Below, piece by piece: positions 37,001 to 51,905 of a stretch of 64,000 nt of DNA; positions within the stretch are counted from its first letter, which is position 1; each line of letters begins with the position of its first letter. Under the pieces are notes generated by a model that did not search any database, was not told where the DNA came from, and saw nothing but the letters and a program-made list of their open reading frames with translations. Made by a program: the position numbers and the translations under genes. Source of the stretch: Panagrolaimus kolymaensis (Eukaryota; Nematoda; Chromadorea; Rhabditida; Panagrolaimidae); contig JAJQJQ010000002.1 in the NCBI GenBank assembly GCA_028622995.1, forward strand, positions 5,518,001 through 5,582,000, in the 5' to 3' direction.

Positions 37001-40000
37001 TATTTATGAGGTGGAAGAAAAAAAAAGTTCATCCCTGCCTTGTCATCCTATTCGTGTTGCTCATGCTTCCATAGCAATATGCTAAAAAGCTTTTTACCCC
37101 TCACAAATATATTTTATTTTTCTTTCAACAACAAACAACCTTTTTTAAACAATACAATATATTCCAATAACAATAATAAACTTCCCCTTTCTCTTACTAT
37201 GTATGAGTAAATTAGAAAAATAAAATTCTTTTTTTGTTTGAGATCTAAGTTTAATGAAAAAAGCTCACGACACATTACAATAACGAGGAAAAAAAAGAGA
37301 GCGTGGCGGTGGTGTTTATTCATGCAATATATTTTCTTTATGAATGAAAGGTTATACTACTATTTTTTTGCCGCCTTTTAAAAGAGACGAAAAAAATGAG
37401 AGTGATGCAACAACAACGACCAACGAGGTGTTGTTTTTTCTTTCTGGAAAAAAATATAAAAATAAATGAGAAAGAAAAAAAGTGTGAAACTCTGTGATGT
37501 AAACAAGATTTTTTTTACTATTAGTATTCTCGCTTTTTCTTTTTTTTCCCATTTTTGAATTATTATTGAAAGAAAAAGAAGGCAACAATAAAAAAACGTA
37601 ATAAACAAGCCATTTGGGGATTTACAGTATTCTCTTGAGAGGCTTCAATTAATGAATGAAGAAAAGGGCGAATGGCTTCTGATTCTTTTTAGAAAATGAA
37701 GAAAGAAACATAGCCATGTTTCTCGAACGTTTAAGTACAATTCTTTTTTTTTGAAGTGGAAATGATTTGATAGAAAAAGGCGTAGATTTTTTCCACTTAT
37801 CATCAACAAAAAAATTAAACCTATCTATCAGTCATCATCGTCGATGAAAATGCGAACATTAATTTGACAAGAAAAAAAAGGTGAGACACGTGGAAAATTG
37901 ATAAGAAAAAAATTAGGGAAAGTGTTCATTCCTTTTCGTGGCAGAAAATTAAAGACAAATACATAGAAGATGATGAACCTTCCTTCTCCTTTCATAATTT
38001 TTTATCAAAAAATGGAAGAGAAAGAATGAGAATAATTGTCTGGTTGGTTCCAAAAAGTGTAGTTTTATTTGAGGATTTTGAGTACATTTTTGATAGAAGA
38101 AATGAAAGGCTTATAAATATAAATGAGCAAAATAGAGAGCTTCGAGAACAAAATAGAACTGAATCTTGTTGAAATGAGACTGAATTTTTAGCCTAAAAAA
38201 TATTTGTTGAACTGATTTTGGACAACCGATCATAAATTTGATCGTTAAACCGAATTCATTCCTGAGAAAGTCCAAAGCCACTTCAAATCATCTTCTTAAT
38301 AAATAAAAAGATTAGCAACAACTTTATTGACATCGATTCGATTCAATAAATAAAAAACTCATTCATTCGTTCATCATTTCTTTTCTATACCCACAAATCA
38401 GCGCAACCACAAAAAAAAGTGTCTCAAAAACCACTACAAAAAAAACTTTTTGGATTTCATTAAATCATTCCGACGCCCTTCTCTCCAAAAATATCATCAT
38501 CAATCACAACATCACCACCATCTCTTCACCAGCATCATGTATGCATGCTCCCATTCTTTATTTTTTTCTCCCGCGTTTCTATTTCAAAAAAAAAACATTG
38601 GATGCAAAAAATAAACAGTTTATTTTTAATGCTTTTTTTGGAAATAAAAAATAAAATATTTTTGCTTCGAATATTTGCATCCTTTGAAAAAAAAATTTCA
38701 TTTGTTGCTAAAGACCAAATTGAACTTTTGAAAAATAGTAAAAAAAATAATGAAAACCCAAAGATTCAATTCAAGGCATTATTTCAAGTTGGAAACAAAA
38801 AAAAAGTAAGATGGCGCAATTGACTATTTTTTTTCTAAGGAATCGAAGACCAGGAAGAAAAAATTGCTTTGTTTAGAAATTTTCTTTTATTTTTCTTCGG
38901 TGCAAAGCCATTTCATTTCGTACACAACCTTTCCTTCTATTTTTTTTTAACAAAAAACAATGACCATCTGGTATTTTTGTTTCTTTTGTTGCCGCTTTTT
39001 TATTTTTTGGAAGTAAAACAGATTTCGGAATGTGTTTTTTCCCATGCTGTTGTTGCTGCTGAAAGTATAAAACGTTAAAGTTCAAGTTTTTATCCTTTGC
39101 TGTTTTTTTATGAATCGACAGCTTTTTTTCACTACTATTTTTGTATTGCTTGCTTCTTTTTTTGGCGGGTGTATATCCGTTTTTTTCTTCTAAAATTCGA
39201 TCGAAAACAAACATTTTTGACACACTTCATTTTCATTCACATTCAATTCGGAAGTCCTCCTCTCTCTCTCTTTCCTTTTCTTTGCGGGGTGCGATTGGAA
39301 AAAAGCAGAGAAAGAACACACTTAAGTGGTACTTGTTTGTTATCTTCGTTAGTTTTAATAAGCGTTAAATCCGTTTATGATAAATAAAAAAAAATTGTGG
39401 CATCTGTTTTTTTTTTGGACATTCAAGAGTCAGCAAAAGTTACAGCAGGTGTGACCAACAAAAAGCACGAGAGAGAGAAAATGGATCATTGATCGTTCCA
39501 ATCAGTGCCGTAGAATAGTTTGTATATATTTTTCTTAAATATAGTGTTTATCTGATAAATGGTGAAGAAGGAAGTATATCACCACATTACAGTTTTTTCC
39601 TTTCTAGTTAATGGTCATAAAAAATACATAGTTCTTTTATGCTTAGTTTGCAAAAAATGGCAACAAATATTTTATTTCTTCCGTGTTTTTGAGAAGACGA
39701 TGAACGACAACGTCCAAAATACAAGTGACCGCAGCTTGTTTATTTTCTTTTTTTATCAGCATTCTTAGTCATCACGAGTGTTGATGTTGCATTTTAGAGT
39801 ACAGTAAAGGTGAAAAAAAAAATTTCGATCATCAAAGTTTGAATTTAGCAGAAAAAAAGTATACGAATGATGAAATCCTCAAAATGCCTCAAAGCAAAAA
39901 AAATTTTCATGTGTGTGGAGAATCTTTCTTTTAGTATCCATCAATTTTTTTATTGCTTTCATTCATACCAAAAAAGGTTTAAATAAAATTTGTTAGCGAT

Positions 40001-43000
40001 AAATACAAATAATTTTCATCCGATCGCAATCACAACTTTTTTTCTTTATCGCAAAAGCTCAACTTTTTGACCTCTTCGTCTTCGTTATCGTCAACGATGC
40101 AGCTGGTCAGCTTTAAGCCTTTACACCAATATCGTGTAAATCTAATCTATACCCAAGTTTTATTTTATTATTGTAAAGTTATACACATTTTTTTATCGTG
40201 AAAGAAAATAAAAATGCGGAACGTAAACTTTAAATATGGAAGGTTTCGTGTCTGGTGTGTTTGCGCAGAGGAGAACAACATCTTCGTCGATCGAGAATCA
40301 ATTCCACTCAAAGAAAAAAAGTAAGCAAGCGATATGAGGATTGACAACATCTGCTGCTTGAGTTCCCATCTAATTGCTTTTTCGTCTTCGTTCATTTTTT
40401 TATTTCGATGAAAAAATGGCTAAAAAATACATTGAATGAAATGAATGGCCCATCGACGACGATAGTGATGATGATGGCGATGACCAGCCCAAACAAGGTC
40501 GTCTTTCATGGTTGACCGGTATTGACTCTTTCTGTCTTTCTCTATCGCTTCATCATCATTTGGTTTTTTTAATGTCTCTTGTTCGTTGACAGTGAAAAAA
40601 AATAAGTGCGAGAAAAAAGGCACAAAGAAAGGAGGATTGAATGATGTTATTTTCGTGTTAACCCTTTTTTTCTGCACAAACAAAAAAGAAGAGAATACTC
40701 AATTAGTTTCTTTGTTGGAAGAAAAAAATAAATAAATTGGTTTTACTTCTATTTTTCTATCTCTCATTCTATGTGTATTTGGTTGAAAGATTTAGAATAG
40801 CAATTATGGTTTTTTTAGGTTAAAAAAAGTTGCATTGTTCAAAAGCATCCATCCAATCGAACTTTTTTTTGTCCGCGTAAAATGGGTGATAATTAAGTGA
40901 GCGCCTTCAATCACCTCTTTCTTTTTTCTCGATCATCACAATCTAATGCAAAGGAGAGGGGAATTCTCACATAGAAATGTGATTATTATTATTTTTGTAT
41001 ATATGTATAATATTTGTTTATTTGTGCACTTTTGAAAAAAACTATTTTTTAAAACCTTAAAAGTGCAATTATAATTTAATGTTAGCAGGCAGCAATAACA
41101 ACAGCAACAATAAATGCAAAGAAAAAAACGTGAAAACAAACACTAAAGCAGCATTTTTTCCTTTTTCCTCAATGCTTCTTGAAAAGGCTTTGTAGTGGTG
41201 ATCATTGAAATAAATAAAAAATGGCAGCAGTGTTGCAGCCTTTTTTGATTGTTAGCAAAACAAACACATTTTCTTCGATGATAAAACTTTTTTTTTCTTC
41301 CATAAAAAAAGATGAAAGCGAGAAAGTAAACAACGAGGAAGGAAAACGAAAAAAGTGATCAGTTTACGTTGTTTATACAATCTTAGTTATTTTAAATTTT
41401 TTTTGTAGTAGGATGAGTCTGGCACAAATAGGAACTTTGATGCTGCTGTTGCTCCTTTGTTGACATTGAAAAAAAGAAAGAAAACATTGTTTAATAGTTT
41501 ACACATTTTGGCTTTGATCCAATTTCAATCACATGAGAGAAATTTGCAATAAATAATGATCAAAAGCTATTTTAGTGTTTTTTTATCTTCGAAAAAATAA
41601 GGAAATAAAAAATTTTATTTTGGCAAAGCAAGAATGTGTCAATCTAAACCAATGTAAAAAAAGAAGGGAAAAGCAACTAAAAAAACTAATCTTTGTTGTA
41701 CAAAAAAAAATGAATTGTAATAAAAAATTTTTCTTCCTCGTGGATTTCATTTTAGCTAAAATTGCAAGGTTTGAGTAATTTTCTCAAATAAATAATTTCA
41801 AAATTTTATATTTCGATAATAAAAATTAATGCATTAATTTTTAACAAATATGTATGTCTCAAATGGCAAAAATAATTCCAAGTTTGAGAAAGAAAAAAAT
41901 TATAGTTACATCTTTGATTATAGCTTATTGAAATAAAAAAAGAATAAATTTAAAGAAAGTTCTAGTCTGTAATTGCGTGGTTGAAGGTAACTGTTATTTG
42001 AGTATAGAAGGTCGTTGCAAAAAGTTTGGAAATATTTAGTTCAAGGAAATATTTCCAAAAATTAATTACATATTTGAGAAAAAATATGGATGGTTTTTAA
42101 AAAGTTTGAAAGGGAGTTTCATGCTGCGAAAATTTCTTTTACCATTTATCTCAAATTTAAAATTTTTGTTATTCTAATATCTCATAACATTCAAAGCCAA
42201 ACAAACCGGTTGCCTTTTTTTGTTTACCCATAAAAACCTTTTAAATAAAAGGACATAACCATAACCCACAATTGCTAAAAGCTAATAACCCTAACATTTT
42301 TTAATTTAAGACTTTTATGTATATTTTTTTATTTAATGTTTTTTGTTTCGTGTGTTTGATTGTTGAAAGATGAAAGAAAGAAAGAAACCAGAATAAGAAT
42401 AAACACATACATCGAGCAAGCAGCATATATACACACATCAAAAAATGAGTGCCGCGCAATATTTGGTTATTTGCATGTATGTATTTTGAGAAAATGACAA
42501 AGTGCTTTTTTTCTTCTTCCCATATGTGAGGAGTGCTCGCATGATGAGCATGGACAACGGCGATCAAATATTTTTTTGTTGGCCAAAAATACACATTCGA
42601 AAAATAATGCGATTTTTTTGGTTGAGTTTTTTTTATATAATATTTGCAAGGATAAACAACAGCAATCGAAAAGTGACTGGAACCATTGTTGATGAAGCAG
42701 ATGAGGAAGAAGAAGAGAAGGAAAAAGACTTGCGGGTACATATATTTATTCATAATGTATTTAGTTTGTTCTTCTTCCGTCTTTGGATCTTTTTCTTCTT
42801 TTGAATCGTCGAATATTTTTCTTATATTTTGCGCTAAAGTAAATTGAATGAATGATGAAGGAACAAAAAAAAGAGGAACAAGATTGAAGTCTCTCATTAA
42901 AAAATAAATACAAGGGGATTTCCTATTTTTTGTTTAAAATATAAAATATAAAAATGGAATATTAAAAATAAAACAGAAAAAAACATCTTTTAAAAGCAGC

Positions 43001-45564
43001 TTAAAAATAAATATTAGCCACAGCGCCGCTTTCATCAAAGCGGATTAATACAGTAATGGATTTTTTGGTTTAAAAGTGGCATTGGTGGATGATGAGGAGT
43101 GATGACGGGAGCAACAAGGGCATCAATATTTTTAGCTTATGCGATTTTAAAAGCCAAAATGAAAAACTTTTTATAAGAAAGTTGATTCAACAAAATGATA
43201 ATAGGAAAATATTTTTGCATTGGACTTGACAAAGGATTTCCTTTCAAATTTGAACCCAACTGTGATTTTATTTTAAAGCGAACAGGTCTGATTAAAGGTA
43301 TTTTAACTTTTACCCTATTCAATTCTGCTAAATGCCTCTTTCACATACATACATGCTTATGGACAATATTCTCATTGCTAAAAAGTACAATCTGCTTTTT
43401 TAAGATTTTATTTATTTGTAGTTACTCTTTTTAGATTTTTTTGCAAAAATTTATTATTTCGCTTTTAGCTCTTTTTTATTTATATCTTTGCAGCATCATT
43501 TTAAAAGCTATTTTTAGGCACTCACTTTTTTTATTTTATGAATCCTATTTTTTATTTTCAAAAAATGTTTAAAAACCTAAACAAAAATACTTTATTGAAT
43601 TCGGTGCAGCGGGTTTTTTTTTGTTTTCCTTTATTTCGTTCTTTTTTCCCATCAAAGTTTGTCGTCGTCAAAAAAAGTCCACAAAAAACCGAAACGTAGT
43701 TTGTTTGTTTAAAAATATATTTGTCAATAAAAAAGTTCTCTTTTATTTTATTTCTATTTCTATCAATATTTATGCATATTCAATGTAAACGAAATAAAGC
43801 AAGCCACAAACCGAGGCTGCTGCTGTGGCTCTTTTCTTCGATTTTTTATTGAATTTTTGTGTGCGGTCCGCTTTTTTCTTTTTTACAAAAAAGTCCTCTC
43901 TAGTTTTTTATTCATTGACTTTTTTCCATTCAATTGTTGATTTTTTTTACCATTGAATAAACAAAAAATACTTGAATCAATAAAAAAAACAATGAGAATA
44001 AAATTTTAGGTCAAAAAGTTGAAACTTAATTTTTTTTGAGTGCAGCGTCAAAGTGGTTTTTTTATTGGAATAAAAATTTTGTGCTTATTTTGTGGACCTT
44101 TTTTTTCAGGACATCGATATCAAGAATAAAAGTGTATTTTTGCATTTTAGAAAATGGAAACTTTAAAGTCCATCTTTTTGGTTTACCTAAATTTTGTCCT
44201 TTTAAAAGCTCACTGCCCTTTTATTTCAAAAACTCTCAAAATAAAAATTACGGTCTTTTTATTTTTACTCTATCATCAAAGAAAAAAAGAGAGTAAGCAA
44301 AAGAGTCAATTTCAAAGTATACAAAAATTTTAAAATCGAATATATTTTTTTTGCTGCGATATTGAAAAAAGACACTAAGAAAAATAAAGAGTGGTGGTTT
44401 TTGTTATTTTACCTTTGTCCTTTTTTCTTCTCATCTCTTTCGCCTTTTGTAAATATTTTTAAACGATAAAAGCTTTATTTTTTCTTTCTTTAAACCAAAC
44501 GAAAGAACAAACGACGGATGTCGTCAAAGAGAAAAAATATATGAGGAAAGCAACCAAACGACTTTTGGTTTTTTGTTTGTTTCGATGATGTTGTTTACAA
44601 ACTGTTTTTACCACAAAAAAAAATAAAAAGGTGAAGGAGCACTTTTTTATCCCTCAAAATTTTTTGAATGTTAAATCAAATATTTATTTTTAACTATTCT
44701 CATTTTATTTTTGAAAATAAAAAAAATAACAAGTTCAGGGTGAAGTTAATTACTCACACAAATTTTTTTTTCTTTATTTCGTCGAATAAAAAAGCTTTTG
44801 TGTTAATTAATTTTTTTTAAAAGGTTAAACCTACAGTATGAAAGCACTATAATTTTAGGGAGGAGAGATTTAGAGAACATGGGAAAATAATAATAAAAAA
44901 ACAACTCTAAAAATGGAAAGATAAAAAACAGCTTTGAAAAAAGGAAATAATGAATCAGAGAAAAGTGGAATAAAAAATTTTTGTTCTTTAAAATGTAAAA
45001 AATCTTTGTTTACAGTTTGGATTATTCTTTTAACAAAAAAATTATCTTGAAAAGAATTACATACAAAAGTATAATACAATGGATTCCATTTATTTTATTT
45101 TTTTCTTTAAATCTGAATGACTTTGCATTTTTTTATAATGAAAAGAAACGAACAAACATCAGCGGCAAAAAAATAAAAGTTTTTCTTTTATGGAAAAAAA
45201 TGGATAAATTTTTATGTATGTAGCCTTTTATACTTACAGGCATTACTGTAATTTGAAGCTTTTATAATATTGGTTATTGGTTGTAAAAAAAAGAGGCAAT
45301 CATATTTTTGCTAAAAAAAAGTATCAAAGGAAACAAAACACAGAAAATATGAGAAAAAGAATGGAACTAGAGCAAATACGTATGCATCCATTTACACGAG
45401 ATCAATGCTGCTTCGTAAAACAAAAATAATGCATTGAAACTTTGCTAGACTATATGGCTCCAAAAAAAGGATTAAATTAAAAATAAAATTATAGCGAGTT
45501 TAAAATATTCACACTGAACGCAAATTGAATTTTAAGTAAACTTTTATCTTTGATGGGGAATTAG

Positions 45565-45576
45565 GTATACAGTATC
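45565..45576 (+). repeat. Dispersed motif GTATACAGTATC, copy 3
   Basis: Third exact copy of the 12-mer, in intergenic DNA. Confidence 0.7.
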
Positions 45577-46300
45577 GTCTTTAATGAACTGAATGTCTCA
45601 TAAAAGTTTTTTGAAATTTATAAAAACCGATGTCAATGTGACATAGACCTTGAATGAAAACAAAAACTTTCCAAACTACCACCAATTTGCCTATTTTTTT
45701 TATGAATAATCATGAATTCCATCAAAGTAGTAAAGTTTTTTCTTTATCAATAAATTTAAAACTTTTTTATTTTTCAAATTGTCGTGATTCACAAATTATA
45801 TGTATCTATTTGCATTTTGAGAAGAAAAAAGAAGGCCTCCCTTACTTTATACTTTCCTGATTTGGTTTTTATTACTCAATAAACCTTAATTTTTTTTCTT
45901 TCATTCTTTTATTTTTCCTTCTTTTTTTAATTTCAAGTTTTTGCGCCGCTCACGATCGTATCAATTTAAAGCAATTTTTCTTTCTTTTCTTTTTTTTTCG
46001 AAAAATTAGAAATTCATCGAAGAAAAATAGGGGCGAAGAAATGAAAAAAGAAAAATATCTTTCACCAAAAAAGTCTTCGTCGTCGTCGAAACGATGATGA
46101 TACAAAAATTCAGCCCAGCCCAAGCTATTTATTTTTACAGAAGTCCAATAAAAAAAAACAGGAAGTAAAAGTTGAAAATTCTTTTCAATTTTTTTCTTCT
46201 CTGTGACAATAATAATTCTTTCTTCTTTTTTTTTGTCCTCAAAGTATGTTTGTTTTTTTATATAAAAAAAGAAAAAAGAGAGGTGTGAAAAGGTTAAAAT

Positions 46301-46318
46301 TCAATTCAATTCAATTCA
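46301..46318. repeat. (TTCAA)n microsatellite
   Basis: Short perfect tandem repeat between A-rich and T-rich tracts. Confidence 0.8.
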
Positions 46319-47900
46319 TTTTTTTTTTGAATTAAAAAGCCCACGAGAGAGACGAAAAAGTAAACATAAAAACATGAAAAATTATTATATATTTTTGATA
46401 GATTCTTTTTTTAGTGGAAAAAGGTCAAAGAGTACAAACGGCCTCAATTATAAAAAAAATACAAACATACATACTTTGAAAAGACATAAACAACAAGAAA
46501 TATTTTTGACGACTATGCGTGTTTGTTGTTGACAGATGAGGACAAAAAAAGTACGTGAAAAAAAAATAAAACATGAAAAAAATATTTGTAAAGTTTTCTT
46601 TAAGTTTCATATTTCATAAAATAAATATAGAGTGAGAGAGCTACAGTAACTTTGTCAATATTTAAAGGATCTTTAGTTTAGGATAAAGAAAATTGTAAAA
46701 ACAAAAAATGGTGAAATATTATAGAGTATTGTCATTATTGCTGCTTTGACTCGGAGACATTTTCATTTTTATTGAATAAAGTGCAAAAAATTATCATATT
46801 CGCTTTAAACTAATTTATTATTTTGCTAATTGGTTTTTCACAACAGTTGAGTGCCTAGCATAAAAAATCAAACTCTGCTTTTGGGTTTTTAGTGGACTAA
46901 TATAACAGTGCCTTCTTCACCTCCGGATATGAAATTTTTGTAGGCTACTTTATATTCTTTCTCACAACCAAAAATATACATACATCCATACAAACATATT
47001 TTTTCGTTCCATTCAAATAAAATAAACTTATTTCGTTTATTTTTCTTCCCACTCATCTTTTATTTTTTTGTAAAGAATAGAAAAAAAATTGAGAGATATC
47101 ATGTTTCATTAAAACCCTCTACCACTTATTCTTTATTCTCTTACGTACGTATATAAACATACATATTCTTTTCTTATTTTTTTCCTTTGACGTTACTTCT
47201 TCCATTACCACTTGAAAAATGACAAGGGAAAAAAATATATGTAGAAATAATGCAAAAAATATTTTTTTTTTGATTTTGATTGAAGAGGAAAAAATTGTCA
47301 CAAAAACGAGTTATTTTTTACAATAAAAAATGCAATTATTTTTTGTTAATCTTTAACCCAAACATGGTAAACTTACTTACATACTTACATATCCTTGATA
47401 AAAAGCAATAATGATATGAGAAATTGTGAGGAAATGAATGGTCCAAAATTTTGGGAACAAAATTATCAAAAGACAGAAAAAGGTTGATTCATTCAAATAA
47501 GCAACTTTTATTGAATTGATTAAATCTTCCAAAAATACTAAGTCCTTAATTTGCCTCATTTATTCCCAGGAAACCAAGACAGTCATTCAAAAATAAATTC
47601 TTCAGAAAAAGTTTATAAACGTGCAAACTAAAAAAAATTATGTCACAAAAAGGAAGTTAGTTTCTTTTCAATAAAAAAAATTTTGTTCCATTTATTTTTT
47701 CTTTGCAGCAGAAATATTTTTATGCCGCTGTCAGTTTATAAAAAAGAAGAGTTAGGCCTGAAGAGATTATGCTTTTTTCGTTCTCAACTTATTTTTTCTT
47801 CAATTTTTGAAAGTAAAAATAATAAGCTCTCATTTTTTATTTTTAAAATATTCATGTCGTTCCGGTTTTTATCTTTCTCTTCGAAAAAAAGGACAAAGGT

Positions 47901-47920
47901 CAAAACAAAACAAAACAAAA
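47901..47920. repeat. (CAAAA)n microsatellite
   Basis: About four perfect copies of a 5-mer. Confidence 0.8.
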
Positions 47921-50900
47921 GTTACAGTTCTTAAACAACAAAAACACACAAATAAAGTTTAATTTTTTTTTGTTCCGAATGGCAACAAAAAAATAAATGA
48001 CTGATATGCGAGGAACACGAGCAAGCAGAATTGCGTTCGTTTTTGGTTCAAGTTTTTGATATGCGCCTGATTATTCGTTGTCGCTCACATGAATTTTGTT
48101 GCTAGAAACAAAATGAATGACTCTTTTTTTTTCTTGCAGGACAAAGTTTCATTTTTTTTTTTGCCATTTCCAAAATAAAATTTATGGAATTATTTAAAAC
48201 ATTAAAAAAAGCAATCAAGCGCAAAGGTCAAAAAATTACGAAATCAAACTCTTTTTTTTGTGCGAGTGCAGCTCTCTTTTGGAAGCAAAGTAAAATATTA
48301 ATTTGCAAAATTACTTACTCATTTTTTTTGCCTAAACCGCGAAGGCTTATTTTATTTATAATTTGTTTATTTCCTTTTGCATATTTTTTTCTTTTCCAAT
48401 TATAAAGAAGTCTGAACTCACTCAATTATTTTTAGGCCTAAAAAAAGAATATTTATTTTATTTTTGCAAATAAAAAAGTACAAACAATTTTGGTGGTGCA
48501 AAAAAAAAAAACTATTTCAACACAGAGATTAAAAAAAACTATTCATGGAATGTTTAAAGCACTCTTTTTTTCGCAGGTGTGTCATTAAAGCTTTTTTTAT
48601 ATGTACACTATCAAAGATGCCTTTTTTGTCGTCGCCACCGGAAACGTCCGCATTTTTTTTATGGTTTAAAAAAAAAGGATGATGAAATAAATCTACCAGG
48701 CTTCTTCCTAAAAGCTATTTTGTACTTTGACTGACTGTCAATAAAAAGAATTGCTTTTAAAAATGATGAACAAGCACTTTCAAGGATTACTCATGTTTTA
48801 TTTTAGTGTTCTTTTGATTTTCTGTAAAGAGGGAAGGTTAGCATATTATTATGGTGACAAAGTGTCTAGACAACACTGTCGTTTTATTTTTTCTGGAGAG
48901 GGAAAGCATATTGAAATCATAATGATTTAATGAATGATAATCATTAGATTCATTCATTTCTATCTGACAATCAAAGACGCAAGCAAATATAACTGAAATC
49001 AGACCTTTTTTTTACTACGACTTGGTAACAGCGTTTTGCCTATGAAAAAAGCCACGTTACAGAGAGCGGAAGTACATAGTAACGATGATCCAAGATAGAT
49101 GGTGCATCAGCAAAATAAACTTTAAAACTGATATTTCACAATCATCTTTTTTTGCTCCAAAAAAGCGCAACATTTTATTTGTTTTTTTTATTCTCGCAAA
49201 AACAAAACATTTTGTTTTGTTTTTAAAAATAGAAACTGAGCAAAAGCTTTGGTATTTTATTATGATTCATCCTCAAAAAACAAAACATAATATTGTTGAT
49301 ATTTTAGAAAAAGGAAAAACAAAACAATTTTTTAAAGTTCAAACCTAAAATAAACTCATCTTTCAAGAAAACGTAAAAAGTCAAACAGACAGAATAACAT
49401 ATTCACTAATTATTTACAGACCACAAATTCGAAGCTATAAAAAATTTACCAATAAAAAATATGTAATAAAATTTGCTTACGAAAAACTGAGCACTAATAA
49501 TTACTGTTTATCTTTTTTTAGTTAAAACTTTACGTCAGAAAACATAAAATTCAAAGTATGAAAAGATAATCCTCACTCTTTTATTTTGGTAATCCCTAAA
49601 CTTTACTTGAAACAATATTTATCCGCTTTTATATTTTTATTTTTTTGACCAATAACTAAAGCAATAAAAAAAATAATAAATAATCATAGTTTATTTAGGT
49701 TTTTTCTATTTATTATTATTTTTTGTTGAATGTTTTTTGAACATTTGAAAGGGATGTTATTACGTAATTTAAAAAGTGGATAAAGAGAAATAATGGAGAT
49801 GTTACTATGGAAAAAAAATTTAGAGACATTAATTCTAATATAAGTTTTATAATTTGTTAGTAATCTTTCGCTTTGATCCCGATTTTTTGAAACTTTTGAC
49901 GCCAAATTTAAATAATTTGTTTTGTTTTTAATTTTTGTTAGAACACTCAGAGCTTTTGTTACATTCAAAGATGATTAATCTTTTTAAGAATACTAATTAG
50001 CATCGAATGCACACATACGTGTCAACATCAACATCGCGAGAGAGAGAAAATGAGAAGGGCATTGGAAGAAGAAAAACGACAAAAAAGAAAAAAAGGGTTC
50101 CGTTAAAAATTACTATCACACGTCGTACATATATTTTACTCGTTTTTCTCGTTTGATATACATCAATCAATCAAAAATCCTTTTTTTCTCGTTTTCACCT
50201 ATGAATTAAAATGATACTTTTTTCTTTCTTCTTTTTTTTTTCTTCTTTCTTATTTATGATTGTAACACTTTAACACTCAGGCTATGGTTTATTACTCTTC
50301 GAGAATATAAAAATACTAATGGAAAGTGACACGTCAAAAGCGTGAAAACCATCACTAATTTATTTTACAATTTTTTATGTTTGTCAAAAATGTCTGTTAA
50401 TCATCAGCAACAAAAAATAAATTGGGTTTAAAAAATGAACGAAAATCAATCAAAAAATAAAAATATGTTTTGTCACCTTGAAAATAAAAGGGCGTAAAAA
50501 ATAAAAATAAAAGAGAATAAGATAGAGAAATATTGGGGACAAAATGGTTGTTAAAAAATAAGATAGTTTATTACTAACGATGATAATAATAAACAAATCA
50601 ACGGGAAAAAAGTCATTTCTTTTTTCATTTGTAAAATATGAAAAAATGGTGTAAACAAAAAAGTTTTTATTGTAATATACAATACAATTATCCCGTGAGT
50701 AATAAATAAAAATGAAAGTGACTGAATCATTAGTTCGGTTTAAAAATGGTAAACAAAAAAATTAATCTTGTAGTTCAAGTTTCAAATAAATTGAGTACTT
50801 TAATTATTAAATGCATGATTTTTAGAAAAGAACGGTCATTTTCGAAATCTAAAAAGCCTAGGGTAGTGAAATGATTTATCTGTTGCTTCACTCGCTAAAC

Positions 50901-51905
50901 CATCACATTTTTATAACAAAAAGAAACAACCAAATAAAGAACATCATGTTGGATATATCGACAACAAAAATGCACGCGTTTTCAATGGAATTGATCAACT
51001 TCCTCTTCGATTAGCTTTTTTTAATAAAACGATTGGCAATCAAAATAAATATTTATCACAAGTTAATACTCTTTTGAAGAAACTGGCTGATTTTTTCATT
51101 TTAGTTTCAAGAATAACCATGATCTTGCATTTATTTATATTCATCCAGCATAAGAATCTTCATCTTATTTTTCATGAATTTTTGTGCTTTTAAAAAGTAA
51201 AAAATTAATCATTTTGCGTTTTTTAAATACGAATGCCATGGTTTTTCACACTTATAAATGTGTGTATGTTCAAATGCTTTATTGTTCATATCAAAGATAA
51301 TCTTTCTTTCCGGTCAATTATGGCAATCACCTCCTCTTTGTATGTATGAATTTGATTATTATCGCATTCCCATCAATCATAAAAAAATTATGTCGCAGCA
51401 GCCTCCTCATCTTCACTCATTCACTTGAGAGAAAATTATACAGCATCGCCACTTCCGTCAATTTAAAAAAAGACTCTCAAAGGTTTTTTTTCTCATTCAA
51501 ACCTGTTTTTTATTTTTATTTTTTCATGCTTTTATTTTCCCATAAAAATTTAGAAATAAAATTTAAAAAAGTCTTAAAATTTGATTTGATTTTGCAACCC
51601 GCGTTTTAGTCGATTCAAACGAACAAAAAAGGAAGTAAGAAAGAACAGACGATGAAATATTTTTTCTTTCGAATAATGGAAGGCAATTTTTATTTTCTCA
51701 AACAAATAAATGATTGTTGACCTTCCAAGAACGCAAGCACTCACACGAAATTTTTCTTTCTTCGATTTGATTTGATTCATGTTTGCTGTTTGTGAAAATA
51801 GAAAATAGGAAAAACACAAATAAACTTTTAATTTTTTTTTATTAGGGAGAATATCAAACAAAATGCATGGATTAAAATAACAGCAATTTTTTAAATATTT
51901 GACAC

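Larger units (their letters stand above)
34090..51905. other. Gene-poor AT-rich intergenic region
   Basis: Nearly 18 kb with no gene I can support. It is dominated by A and T runs, CATA/TATG microsatellites and CATCATC or GACGACG-like simple repeats. The GC-richer island at about 34577-34735 lies 0.5 kb upstream of the SERTA-like start and may be part of its promoter or a 5' noncoding exon. A minus-strand frame at 40168-40395 has mixed codons but no convincing splice partner. A third GTATACAGTATC is at 45565-45576, a TTCAA repeat at 46301-46318 and an AAAAC repeat at 47901-47920. Confidence 0.5.

Noticed and set aside
40150..40165. TACCCAAGTTTTA resembling part of a nematode spliced-leader sequence
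   Set aside because: Only about ten matching bases, no donor and no Sm-site or snRNA-like context.
40168..40395. 75-codon minus-strand ORF beginning MNEDEKAIRWELKQQ with an acceptor-like TAG upstream
   Set aside because: The start looks gene-like, but the C-terminal half turns into low-complexity Phe/Ile, no good donor follows and no partner exon was found.
42301..42897. 198-codon minus-strand frame
   Set aside because: The largest unexplained ORF, but its composition (Phe, Lys, Ile, His) and lack of any motif match chance ORFs in this AT-rich DNA; the opposite strand is also open.
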